Shown here piece after piece: positions 1 through 7,208 of a DNA stretch of 9,463 bases (position 1 is its first letter; every line of letters starts with the position of its first letter). Origin of the DNA: Rhizobium sp. Q54 (GTDB lineage Bacteria > Pseudomonadota > Alphaproteobacteria > SMXS01); NCBI GenBank assembly GCA_945872035.1, contig CAMBYA010000068.1:1-9463 (forward strand), read 5' to 3'. Position numbers and translations under genes: made by a program. The notes under the pieces were generated by a model that was given only the letters and a program-made list of their open reading frames with translations, had not been told where the DNA came from and did no database searches.

Positions 1-18
1 TCGGAGGATGCGATTTGA
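1..18 (+). CDS. possible 3' end of an upstream gene (partial)
   Basis: Reading from base 1 gives S-E-D-A-I followed by a TGA stop at 16-18, which overlaps the TTG start of gpsA as TTGA. The GGAGG used by gpsA would lie inside this end. Tight overlap fits the packing of the next three genes, and in many alphaproteobacteria tsaD (tRNA t6A synthesis) sits just before gpsA. Five residues cannot identify a protein, so this is only an inference from layout. Confidence 0.3.
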   Translation, partial: SEDAI

Positions 19-1004
19 ACCATGTCGGGGTCATTGGCGGAGGCGCGTGGGGGACGGCGCTGGCGGCGAGCGCGGTGCGCGCAGGCCGGCGCGTGACGCT
101 CTGGGCGCTGGAGGCCGAGGTGGTCGAGGCGGTCAACGCGTCTCACGAAAACCCGCTCTATCTGCCCGGCGTGGCGCTCGATCCGATGCTCCGCGCCACC
201 GGCGACATGGACGAGGTCGCGCGGGCCGACGCCCTGCTTCTGGTCTGCCCGGCCCAGCACATGCGCGCGGTCAGCGCCCAGGTGGTCGATGCCGGCGCCG
301 ACGCGCCGCTGGTGATCTGCGCCAAGGGCATCGAGCAGAAGACCCTCCAGTTGATGAGCGACGTGCTGGCCGATACCGCGCCCGGCATGGACGTCGCGGT
401 GCTGTCCGGCCCCACCTTCGCGGCCGAGCTGGCGCGCAACCTGCCGACCGCCGTGACGCTGGCGGCGGGCGACGACGGGCTCGCCCGCGGGCTGATCGAC
501 GCGCTCGGCCACAACCGTTTCCGGCCGTACCAGTCCCACGACGTCATCGGCGCCCAGATCGGCGGCGCAGTGAAGAACGTGCTGGCCATCGCCTCGGGCA
601 TCGTCGCCGGTGCACGGCTCGGCGACAACGCGGCGGCGGCGCTGATCACCCGCGGCCTGGCCGAGATCATGCGCCTCGGCGCGGCGCTGGGCGCCCGGCG
701 CGAGACGCTGATGGGTCTGTCCGGCCTGGGCGACCTGGTGCTGACCTGCGGCAGCACCCAGTCGCGCAACATGTCGCTGGGCAAGGCGCTGGGCGAGGGC
801 CGCAAGCTGGCCGACATCCTCGGCGAGCGCCGGTCGGTCGCCGAAGGCGTCTATACGGCGAGCGGCGTCGCCGCGCTGGCGGCACGGCACGGCATCGACA
901 TGCCGATCTGCGCCGCCATGGACAGGGTGCTGAATCACGGGGCGGCGGTGGGCGACGAGATCGAAGGCCTGCTCAGCCGTCCGTTCAAGGTCGAGACCGT
1001 TTAG
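15..1004 (+). CDS. gpsA: NAD(P)H-dependent glycerol-3-phosphate dehydrogenase
   Basis: Cytosolic enzyme that reduces dihydroxyacetone phosphate to sn-glycerol-3-phosphate, the backbone for phospholipid synthesis. The 329-residue length is normal for the family. The N-terminal Rossmann fold shows the dinucleotide loop GVIGGGAWGT (residues 5-14). Further family signatures are CAKGIE (102-107, Lys104), SGPTFAAELA (131-140), GAVKNVLAIASG (184-195) with the expected catalytic Lys187, and GLGDLVLTC (237-245). The C-terminal all-alpha substrate domain is complete. The start is TTG at 15, chosen because GGAGG at 3-7 is well spaced and because translation begins directly with the Rossmann strand; the ATG at 8 is in another frame. 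The stop codon TAG overlaps the ribosome site of the next gene, so the two are almost certainly cotranscribed. Confidence 0.96.
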   Translation: MNHVGVIGGGAWGTALAASAVRAGRRVTLWALEAEVVEAVNASHENPLYLPGVALDPMLRATGDMDEVARADALLLVCPAQHMRAVSAQVVDAGADAPLVICAKGIEQKTLQLMSDVLADTAPGMDVAVLSGPTFAAELARNLPTAVTLAAGDDGLARGLIDALGHNRFRPYQSHDVIGAQIGGAVKNVLAIASGIVAGARLGDNAAAALITRGLAEIMRLGAALGARRETLMGLSGLGDLVLTCGSTQSRNMSLGKALGEGRKLADILGERRSVAEGVYTASGVAALAARHGIDMPICAAMDRVLNHGAAVGDEIEGLLSRPFKVETV

Positions 1005-1013
1005 GAGAAACCC

Positions 1014-1313
1014 ATGCTTTACGTCATCTACGCGCCGGACAAGTCCGATTCGAAGGAACGCCGCGCCGCGACCCGGCCACGCCACCTGGAATACTGGGGC
1101 AAGAGCGCGCCGCTGAAGGTGATCCTCGCCGGCCCCATGCTCGACGAGGATACCGGCGACATGCAGGGCAGCATGCTGATCGTCGAGGCCGACGACATCG
1201 AGACCGTGCGCGAGAAGGCGTTCGACGATCCCTACTGGACCGAGGGCGTCTTTGAGCGGATCGATATCACCGCCGTCCGGCTGCCGCTGGGCGTGCTCGC
1301 GGACAAGCTGTGA
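1014..1313 (+). CDS. YciI-family protein
   Basis: Small (99-residue) soluble protein of the YciI/YCII family, a dimeric alpha-beta barrel fold related to ferredoxin-like dimers. The family's conserved elements are present: RPRHLEY (residues 21-27) with His24, GPML (40-43), GSMLIVEADD (52-61), and DDPYWTEGVFE (71-81) with an Asp before Pro-Tyr. The His/Asp pair is thought to be functional in the family, but no general reaction is established; a few members are dehydrochlorinase-like. AGGAGA at 1003-1008, overlapping the gpsA stop, sits five bases ahead of the ATG. The stop TGA at 1311-1313 shares its last base with the ATG of the EVE gene, so translation is probably coupled. Family assignment is firm; the function is unknown. 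Confidence 0.9.
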   Translation: MLYVIYAPDKSDSKERRAATRPRHLEYWGKSAPLKVILAGPMLDEDTGDMQGSMLIVEADDIETVREKAFDDPYWTEGVFERIDITAVRLPLGVLADKL

Positions 1314-1726
1314 TGGCGCACTGGCTGGTCAAGTCCGAGCCGGGCGCCTGGTCGTGGGACGACCAGGTGCGCGACAAGACCACCTCGTGGACCGGCGTGC
1401 GCAACCATCAGGCGGCGATCAACCTGAAGGCCATGAAAAAGGGCGACAAGGCGTTCTTCTATCATTCGGTCGACGAGAAGCGGATCGTCGGCGTGGTCGA
1501 GGTGGTCAAGGAAGCCTATCCGGACACGACCGACCCGACCGGCCGCTTCGTCACCGTCGACCTGAAGGCGGTCAAGCCGGTGCCACAGCCTGTGTCCCTG
1601 GCCGACATCAAGGCCGACCCGCGCATGGCGGATTTCGGGCTGGTGCGCCAGTCGCGGCTGTCGGTGGTGCCGGTCACCGACGAGCACTGGGCGATCCTCT
1701 GCGGCATGGGCGGCCTCAAGCCGTGA
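1313..1726 (+). CDS. EVE-domain protein (thymocyte nuclear protein 1-like)
   Basis: A 137-residue protein that is one complete EVE domain, a PUA-related fold. Visible family motifs are HWLVKSEP (residues 3-10), SWTGVRN (25-31), MKKGDKAFFYHS (41-52), IVGVVEVVKEAYPD (58-71) and the SRLSVVP strand near the C-terminus (114-120). EVE domains form an aromatic pocket that binds modified bases in DNA or RNA. In bacteria they occur alone, as here, or fused to restriction enzymes; stand-alone ones have been proposed to act in RNA modification, but the ligand here cannot be read from sequence. The ATG at 1313 overlaps the YciI stop (TGATG). A GTG one codon earlier (1310) is an alternative. No strong ribosome site is visible, which fits coupled re-initiation. 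The stop is embedded in the Rieske start. Confidence 0.92.
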   Translation: MAHWLVKSEPGAWSWDDQVRDKTTSWTGVRNHQAAINLKAMKKGDKAFFYHSVDEKRIVGVVEVVKEAYPDTTDPTGRFVTVDLKAVKPVPQPVSLADIKADPRMADFGLVRQSRLSVVPVTDEHWAILCGMGGLKP

Positions 1727-2103
1727 AGCCGCCGCGCGCCGAAAGCCTGGACGAGGTTCCCGGCGCGCCGCCGTTCGGTTCCGTGCTGTGCCGTCTCGGC
1801 GATTTGCCGGTGCGCGGCTCGAAGTCGTTCCAGTTCCGCGACGGGCGGCTGCGCTTCGACATTTTCATCCAGCGTTGGGACGACAAGGTCTATGCCTACC
1901 GCGACGCCTGTCCGCACCTGAAGCTGCCGCTGGACTGGCGGCGCGGCCACTTCCTCGATATCGAAGGCCAGAACATCCAGTGTGGCCACCACGGTGCGCG
2001 CTTCCGCGTCCAGGACGGGCTGTGCATCGACGGGCCATGCAAGGGTGAATACCTCACGCCGGTACGCATTGTGGTACGCGGCGACGAGATATTGGTGGCG
2101 TGA
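1723..2103 (+). CDS. small Rieske (2Fe-2S) domain protein
   Basis: A 126-residue protein with one Rieske domain, probably a soluble electron-transfer or redox-sensing subunit. Cluster ligands are visible as C63-P-H65 and C87-G-H-H90, the C-x-H...C-x2-H pattern, followed by the typical G-A-R-F turn and CIDGPCKGEYLTPV (101-114). There is no signal peptide, membrane anchor or catalytic oxygenase domain, so it is neither a bc1-type Rieske subunit nor a full ring-hydroxylating oxygenase. It resembles Rieske ferredoxins or NirD-like proteins; its partner is unknown. The start is GTG at 1723, in a GTGA overlap with the EVE stop, which removes any gap. The open frame extends upstream to 1252, but that part lies inside the YciI and EVE genes and is not typical protein. 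It converges on the toxin gene with only three bases between the stops. Confidence 0.88.
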   Translation: MKPPRAESLDEVPGAPPFGSVLCRLGDLPVRGSKSFQFRDGRLRFDIFIQRWDDKVYAYRDACPHLKLPLDWRRGHFLDIEGQNIQCGHHGARFRVQDGLCIDGPCKGEYLTPVRIVVRGDEILVA

Positions 2104-2106
2104 GAA

Positions 2107-2454
2107 CTATGCCTTGGTCCGTGGTGAGACGGCCAGGCCCAGGAAAACCATCAACGCCTGTTTGAGCCTCAGAATGTCCTCGTCGTCGAGTCTTCCGACC
2201 TGAGCGCCCAATTTCGATTTGGGCACTGTCGTGATCTTGTCCACCATCAGGCGGCAGGGCAGACGCAGCCCGTTGCGTTCGTTGGGAGCGACGGCCAGCC
2301 TGAATAGCGGCGCGTCGGTCGGGTTCGTGGTGAACGCGCAGACAGTGACGGAATCGGTCGCGTCGAAACTGTCGTCCTGGACGATCACCACCAGCCGCGG
2401 CTTGCCCGCGTAATCCTTGCCGCCGGATACCGTCAGGATGTCGCCTCGCCTCAC
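2107..2454 (-). CDS. type II toxin, PemK/MazF family endoribonuclease
   Basis: A 115-residue protein of the PemK/MazF toxin family, which cuts mRNA (or tRNA/rRNA) at short sites and arrests growth when not bound by its antitoxin. Family features are the N-terminal RRGDILTV (residues 2-9), KPRLVVIVQDD (18-28) with the conserved Arg20, the FTTNPTDAPLFRLAV strand region (41-55), and LPCRLMVDKITTVPKSKLG (65-83), where Arg68 and Asp72 are plausible active-site residues. Length is typical. Translation starts at GTG 2454, overlapping the antitoxin stop by four bases (GTGA), the usual coupling that keeps toxin below antitoxin. All expected elements are present and nothing suggests a broken gene. The RNA sequence it cuts cannot be predicted. 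Confidence 0.92.
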   Translation of the reverse strand: MRRGDILTVSGGKDYAGKPRLVVIVQDDSFDATDSVTVCAFTTNPTDAPLFRLAVAPNERNGLRLPCRLMVDKITTVPKSKLGAQVGRLDDEDILRLKQALMVFLGLAVSPRTKA

Positions 2455-2675
2455 TCATCGCTCCAGTCGGAGATCGCATCGATGAAGCCTTGATCCTCGC
2501 GCGCATGATCGCTCGAGGCGACGGCGAGTGACTGGCGATGCGCCTCGGCCTTGAACGACGGCGCGCGCACATCCGGCACCCAGATCTGAATCGGCCGCAG
2601 GCCCTGCTTGCGCAGTCTTTCCCGATGTTCACTTACCTTCAGCCGTGACGGCCTGGTTCCCGGCGCCGTTGCCAT
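2451..2675 (-). CDS. MazE-type antitoxin, DUF3018 family
   Basis: A 74-residue antitoxin paired with the MazF-like toxin. The central stretch RLRKQGLRPIQIWVPDVR (residues 20-37) followed by FKAEAHRQSLAVASSD (41-56) is the hallmark of DUF3018 antitoxins. It looks like a ribbon-helix-helix: one strand (RPIQIWVPD) then two helices. The acidic C-terminal tail FIDAISDWSDE probably wraps the toxin. The start at ATG 2675 is preferred because GGAGG (2681-2685 on this strand) lies five bases upstream. A TTG at 2690 would place that site inside the gene. A perfect palindrome at 2693-2704 lies just upstream and may be the autoregulatory operator. DUF3018 identity is by pattern, not search. Confidence 0.87.
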   Translation of the reverse strand: MATAPGTRPSRLKVSEHRERLRKQGLRPIQIWVPDVRAPSFKAEAHRQSLAVASSDHAREDQGFIDAISDWSDE

Positions 2676-2692
2676 GATCGGCCTCCACAATG

Positions 2693-2704
2693 GTTACATG
2701 TAAC
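2693..2704. promoter_or_regulatory. candidate operator: 12-base perfect palindrome before the toxin-antitoxin pair
   Basis: GTTACATGTAAC is its own reverse complement and sits eight bases upstream of the antitoxin GGAGG, where a type II antitoxin would bind to repress its own promoter. On the minus strand a TTGCCA (2729-2724) close to the -35 consensus lies upstream, with only a weak -10 match (TAAGTT, 2707-2702) that abuts the palindrome. The palindrome is seen directly; the operator role is inferred. Confidence 0.5.
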
Positions 2705-2797
2705 TTATCATCGGAGATGGAAATGGCAATGAGGACGGCTAGACTGCCGGCGTTGCCACGCAATTCGACGGTATCGGTTCAACCTGCGGAGGATATC

Positions 2798-3649
2798 ATG
2801 AAGCTCGGTTACACAGGATTCAACGCCGGGCCGCTGGCCGACCCACGGTCGATCGCCGATCTGCTCAAATGCGCCGAGGACGCGGGGTTCGAATCCGCCT
2901 GGACCGGCGAGCATGTGGTGGTGATCGACCCGCAGGAGCCGCCGTCGCCGGTGCCGCCGGAATTCCCGTTCATCGACACGGTGGCGGCGCTGTCCTTCGC
3001 GGCCGGCGTCACCAGCAAGCTGAAGCTTGGTTCCGGCATCATCCTGCTGGCGCAGCGCAATCCTGTCGTGCTCGCCAAGGAACTGACCAGCATCGATGTG
3101 CTGTCGGGAGGCCGGCTGATCTTCGGCGTCGGCGTCGGCTACATTCCCCGAGAGTTCGAGGCCATCGGCGTGCCCTACGAGGAACGCGGCGCCCGCGTCG
3201 ATGAACACATCGAGGTCATCCGCACCCTGTGGACCCAGGACCAGCCGGCGTTCGACGGCAGCTTCACCAAATTCGACCGGATCCAGCAGAAGCCGCTGCC
3301 GGTGCAGAAACCGCATCCGCCCATCGTCATCGGCGGCATGTCGCCGGCCGGATACCAGCGCGCCATCCGGCACGGCGACGGCTGGTATGGCTATGGCCAG
3401 AAGGAGGAGGCGGTCGCGGACTCCATCGAGGGTCTCAAGCAGGCGGCGAGCCAGGCCGGAAGGGCTGGACGTTTCGACGAACTGGAGATTTCCGTGACGC
3501 CCCGGGGGCCGATCGACCGCGACCGGCTCCGGCGCTACGAGGATCTGGGCGTGCACCGTCTCAATCTGGTGCCGACCCTCGCCGGTGAGGGTCCGCTGGT
3601 GGACCGGGCGCGTCGGTTCATCGAGGAAACCGCCGCCGCCTTGCTCTAG
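2798..3649 (+). CDS. LLM-class (luciferase-like) F420/flavin-dependent oxidoreductase
   Basis: A 283-residue cytosolic TIM-barrel oxidoreductase of the bacterial luciferase-like superfamily, closest in pattern to the Rv2161c-type F420-dependent family. Visible family features are MKLGYTGFNAGPLADP at the N-terminus, FESAWTGEHVV (31-41) with the Glu-His pair, the core RNPVVLAKELTSIDVLSGGR (87-106) followed by LIFGVGVGY (107-115), PHPPIVIGG (172-180) and GDGWYGYG (193-200). The substrate is unknown. Whether it uses F420 or FMN cannot be decided from sequence alone. The start is ATG 2798, with GGAGG at 2788-2792 five bases upstream. The open frame extends 36 codons further, but that stretch crosses the toxin-antitoxin promoter region and lacks family similarity. 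The gene stands alone, diverging from the antitoxin, so it probably has its own promoter, though no clear one was found. Confidence 0.88.
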   Translation: MKLGYTGFNAGPLADPRSIADLLKCAEDAGFESAWTGEHVVVIDPQEPPSPVPPEFPFIDTVAALSFAAGVTSKLKLGSGIILLAQRNPVVLAKELTSIDVLSGGRLIFGVGVGYIPREFEAIGVPYEERGARVDEHIEVIRTLWTQDQPAFDGSFTKFDRIQQKPLPVQKPHPPIVIGGMSPAGYQRAIRHGDGWYGYGQKEEAVADSIEGLKQAASQAGRAGRFDELEISVTPRGPIDRDRLRRYEDLGVHRLNLVPTLAGEGPLVDRARRFIEETAAALL

Positions 3650-3664
3650 CACGGTGCGGCGGCG
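3631..3664 (+). terminator. possible terminator hairpin at the end of the LLM gene
   Basis: CGCCGCCGC (3631-3639) pairs with GCGGCGGCG (3656-3664) to give a nine-base-pair GC stem whose 16-base loop contains the stop codon. No T-run follows, so it is a weak intrinsic terminator at best. The left arm also codes for the Ala-rich C-terminus, so the pairing could be coincidence in GC-rich DNA. Confidence 0.3.
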
Positions 3665-3727
3665 TAACGTCTTGCGTCTTGGCCACATTTTGGTGATTTT
3701 ACCGTAACCTTTCCTGTTCATGTTCGG

Positions 3728-3755
3728 CCCACGCACGCTATTGTGCGGGCGTGGG
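3728..3755 (+). other. hairpin in the acs leader
   Basis: CCCACGCACGC (3728-3738) and GCGGGCGTGGG (3745-3755) form an 11-position stem with one mismatch (3735/3748) and a six-base loop. It lies about 40 bases before the acs ribosome site. It could be an RNA structure in the leader or a protein-binding site; nothing in the sequence decides between these. It does not resemble a riboswitch class I recognise. Confidence 0.4.
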
Positions 3756-3797
3756 ACAGCCACCTATCATCCGGCCGGGCAGGAAAGGGAGATGAGC

Positions 3798-5735
<1,938 letters not shown>

Positions 5736-5756
5736 GACCGATCAGATGAGGTACAT

Positions 5757-6488
5757 ATGGAGCTGCTGACCAATCCGGACGTCTGGGCGTCGCTCGCGAC
5801 CCTCACGATCCTGGAAATCGTTCTCGGTATCGACAACGTCATCTTCATCGCCCTTCTGGTACAGCGGCTGCCGGTCGAGCAGCAGGCGAAGGCGCGGGTT
5901 CTCGGCCTGGGCGGCGCGCTCATCATGCGCGTGCTGTTGCTGTTCGCCATCGTGTGGCTGACCAAGCTCACCAAGCCGCTGTTCGACCTCGCCGGACACA
6001 CCTTTTCGTGGCGCGACATCATCCTGATCGGTGGCGGTGTCTTCCTGGTCGTCAAGGCGACCATCGAGATCCACCACTCCATTGAAGGTCATGTGGAAGA
6101 GCGGAAGATGGGCGCGGCGTCGGCGTTCGGGCTGATCATCGCCCAGATCATGGCCCTCGACCTGGTGTTCTCGCTGGATTCGGTGCTGACCGCCATCGGC
6201 ATGGCCGAGCACATCGAGGTGATGATCGCCGCCGTGGTGATCTCCATCGGCGTCATGCTGTTCGCCGCCGGCCCGATCTCGGACTTCATCCAGAAGCATC
6301 CGACCACCAAGATGCTGGCGCTCAGCTTCCTGCTGATGATCGGCATGGCGCTGATCGCCGACGGCTTCGGCGCGCACCTTCCGCGTGGCTACATCTACGC
6401 CGCCATCGGGTTCTCGGTGCTGGTCGAGGTGTTGAACCTGGCGGTGCAGAAGCGCCGGACGAACAAACATCCGCCGACGGGCCACTGA
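5757..6488 (+). CDS. TerC-family integral membrane protein
   Basis: A 243-residue inner-membrane protein of the TerC/YkoY/Alx family, whose studied members export Mn2+ or support metal homeostasis and secreted-protein metalation. About seven membrane segments are visible (near residues 11-34, 52-72, 86-104, 124-146, 153-171, 187-204, 211-229). The signature acidic motifs are EIVLGIDNVIF (20-30) and MALDLVFSLDSVLTA (132-146), with Asp26, Asp135 and Asp141 as likely metal-path residues. The tail is short and basic. GAGG at 5748-5751 is five bases from the ATG. It starts 21 bases after acs, so it is likely cotranscribed with acs; the 5' gap is far too short for a yybP-ykoY manganese riboswitch. 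Despite the family name, there is no tellurite operon here, so a tellurite role should not be assumed. Confidence 0.92.
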   Translation: MELLTNPDVWASLATLTILEIVLGIDNVIFIALLVQRLPVEQQAKARVLGLGGALIMRVLLLFAIVWLTKLTKPLFDLAGHTFSWRDIILIGGGVFLVVKATIEIHHSIEGHVEERKMGAASAFGLIIAQIMALDLVFSLDSVLTAIGMAEHIEVMIAAVVISIGVMLFAAGPISDFIQKHPTTKMLALSFLLMIGMALIADGFGAHLPRGYIYAAIGFSVLVEVLNLAVQKRRTNKHPPTGH

Positions 6489-6509
6489 TGGCCCGGACGG
6501 CGGCGGCGT

Positions 6510-6908
6510 CTACGCGGCCAGGAAGCCGCGGGCGATTCCGACGAGGGTGACGACGATCAGCACCAGCGTGGCCGACAGGGTAATCAGCATGCCCGGGCCA
6601 CGCTTGGTGGGATCCTTCATATAGCCGCTGGCATAGATGACCCGGCCGGCCAGCCAGACCACGCCAGCCAGCCCGGTCCAGGCGTCGCCGATCACCTGCA
6701 CCGACAGCCACAGCACCGGCAGGAACACCACGAGCTGCTCGATGGTGTTCATGTGGACGCGAAACGCGCGCTCGAAGATCGGGTCGCCGCTGGTCGCCGG
6801 CGCCGCGACGCCGGTCTTGCCGCGCAGCGCACCCACCCGGGCGCCCAGCACGAAGGTGTAAAGAATCGCCGCGATGGTCACCAGCGCGGTCAGCTTGGCC
6901 ATGATCAT
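6510..6908 (-). CDS. MAPEG-family membrane protein
   Basis: A 132-residue inner-membrane protein of the MAPEG family (membrane-associated proteins in eicosanoid and glutathione metabolism). Bacterial members are often uncharacterised or have glutathione transferase/peroxidase activity. Four hydrophobic segments are visible (about 5-25, 58-73, 77-92, 107-128). The family core is FERAFRVHMNTIEQLVVFLP (45-64), followed by AGRVIYASGYMKDPTKRGPG (87-106), which carries the conserved basic and tyrosine residues expected at the glutathione site. The start at 6908 has GGAGG eight bases upstream; an ATG two codons later (6902) is possible but too far from it. Reading further upstream would enter the DUF1674 gene and is rejected. 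It converges with the TerC gene across 21 bases and follows DUF1674 by 49 bases on the same strand. Confidence 0.88.
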   Translation of the reverse strand: MIMAKLTALVTIAAILYTFVLGARVGALRGKTGVAAPATSGDPIFERAFRVHMNTIEQLVVFLPVLWLSVQVIGDAWTGLAGVVWLAGRVIYASGYMKDPTKRGPGMLITLSATLVLIVVTLVGIARGFLAA

Positions 6909-6917
6909 GGATTGGTC

Positions 6918-6950
6918 CTCCCTCGTCCCCAGGAAGGGGATGATAGGGAG
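6918..6950 (-). other. two-step hairpin overlapping the MAPEG ribosome site
   Basis: An outer stem (6918-6923 with 6945-6950, CTCCCT/AGGGAG) encloses an inner stem (6926-6930 with 6936-6940, TCCCC/GGGGA) and a five-base loop. In the minus-strand RNA the downstream outer arm covers most of the GGAGG of the MAPEG gene (6917-6921). It could lower translation unless opened. The pairing is visible; regulation is inferred. Confidence 0.35.
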
Positions 6951-6957
6951 AATTCGC

Positions 6958-7116
6958 CTAGAAGTCGCTGACGATACCGTTGCGTTCCCAGTCGCCGTAG
7001 CGGGTCGGCTCCGGACCCTTCGGCCCACCGATCTCGGTCGGCTTCTGCTTCGGATCGGCGGGCTTGGCCGCGTCTTCGGGCTTGGCCTCGGGCTGCTTTT
7101 CCTTGGGGTCGGTCAT
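6958..7116 (-). CDS. DUF1674 protein (SdhAF4-like succinate dehydrogenase assembly factor)
   Basis: A 52-residue gene that small-gene filters would miss. The first half is a Lys/Pro/Ala/Glu-rich, probably disordered segment. The second half is the family signature [17 protein letters not shown] (residues 28-44) ending in NGIVSDF. Proteins of this family include the eukaryotic SDHAF4/Sdh8, which bind the flavinated SdhA subunit and help assemble succinate dehydrogenase; the bacterial role is presumed similar but is less studied. ATG at 7116 starts the protein cleanly, though no strong ribosome site precedes it. The gene diverges from htpX across 92 bases; DUF1674, htpX and rsmB genes are commonly neighbours in alphaproteobacteria. 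The MAPEG gene follows on the same strand. Confidence 0.9.
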   Translation of the reverse strand: MTDPKEKQPEAKPEDAAKPADPKQKPTEIGGPKGPEPTRYGDWERNGIVSDF

Positions 7117-7141
7117 GCTCGCAAATCCGCCGGGCGGTTTA

Positions 7142-7170
7142 TTGAATGGACGCAGACAATCCCCACATAT
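7142..7170 (+). promoter_or_regulatory. candidate heat-shock (RpoH/sigma-32) promoter of htpX
   Basis: TTGAAT (7142-7147), 13 bases, then CCCCACAT (7161-7168) closely fits the sigma-32 pattern TTGAAA-N13-15-CCCCATNT, with one mismatch in each box. It would start RNA roughly 30 bases before the htpX ATG. htpX is a known heat-shock gene in enteric bacteria, which supports the reading. It was found by eye, with no scoring. Confidence 0.6.
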
Positions 7171-7208
7171 CGCCTAGTTCGCAACATTAATGAGTCGGAA
7201 AACTCTCG

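Noticed and set aside
8..1255. Long plus-strand open frame of 415 codons starting at ATG 8
   Set aside because: It is an Arg/Gly-rich out-of-frame reading of gpsA and YciI, as expected in GC-rich DNA; the gpsA frame carries clear family motifs.
1252..1722. Upstream extension of the Rieske frame
   Set aside because: It lies wholly inside YciI and EVE and has no family similarity; the GTG at 1723 gives a normal domain-length protein.
2054..2632. Minus-strand open frame of 192 codons across the toxin-antitoxin pair
   Set aside because: It overlaps both genes in another frame and extends into the Rieske gene; the two shorter frames match known families.
3720..3797. N-terminal extension of Acs from ATG 3720
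   Set aside because: It would translate the leader hairpin and has no ribosome site; Acs proteins normally begin near MADDQVYPV.
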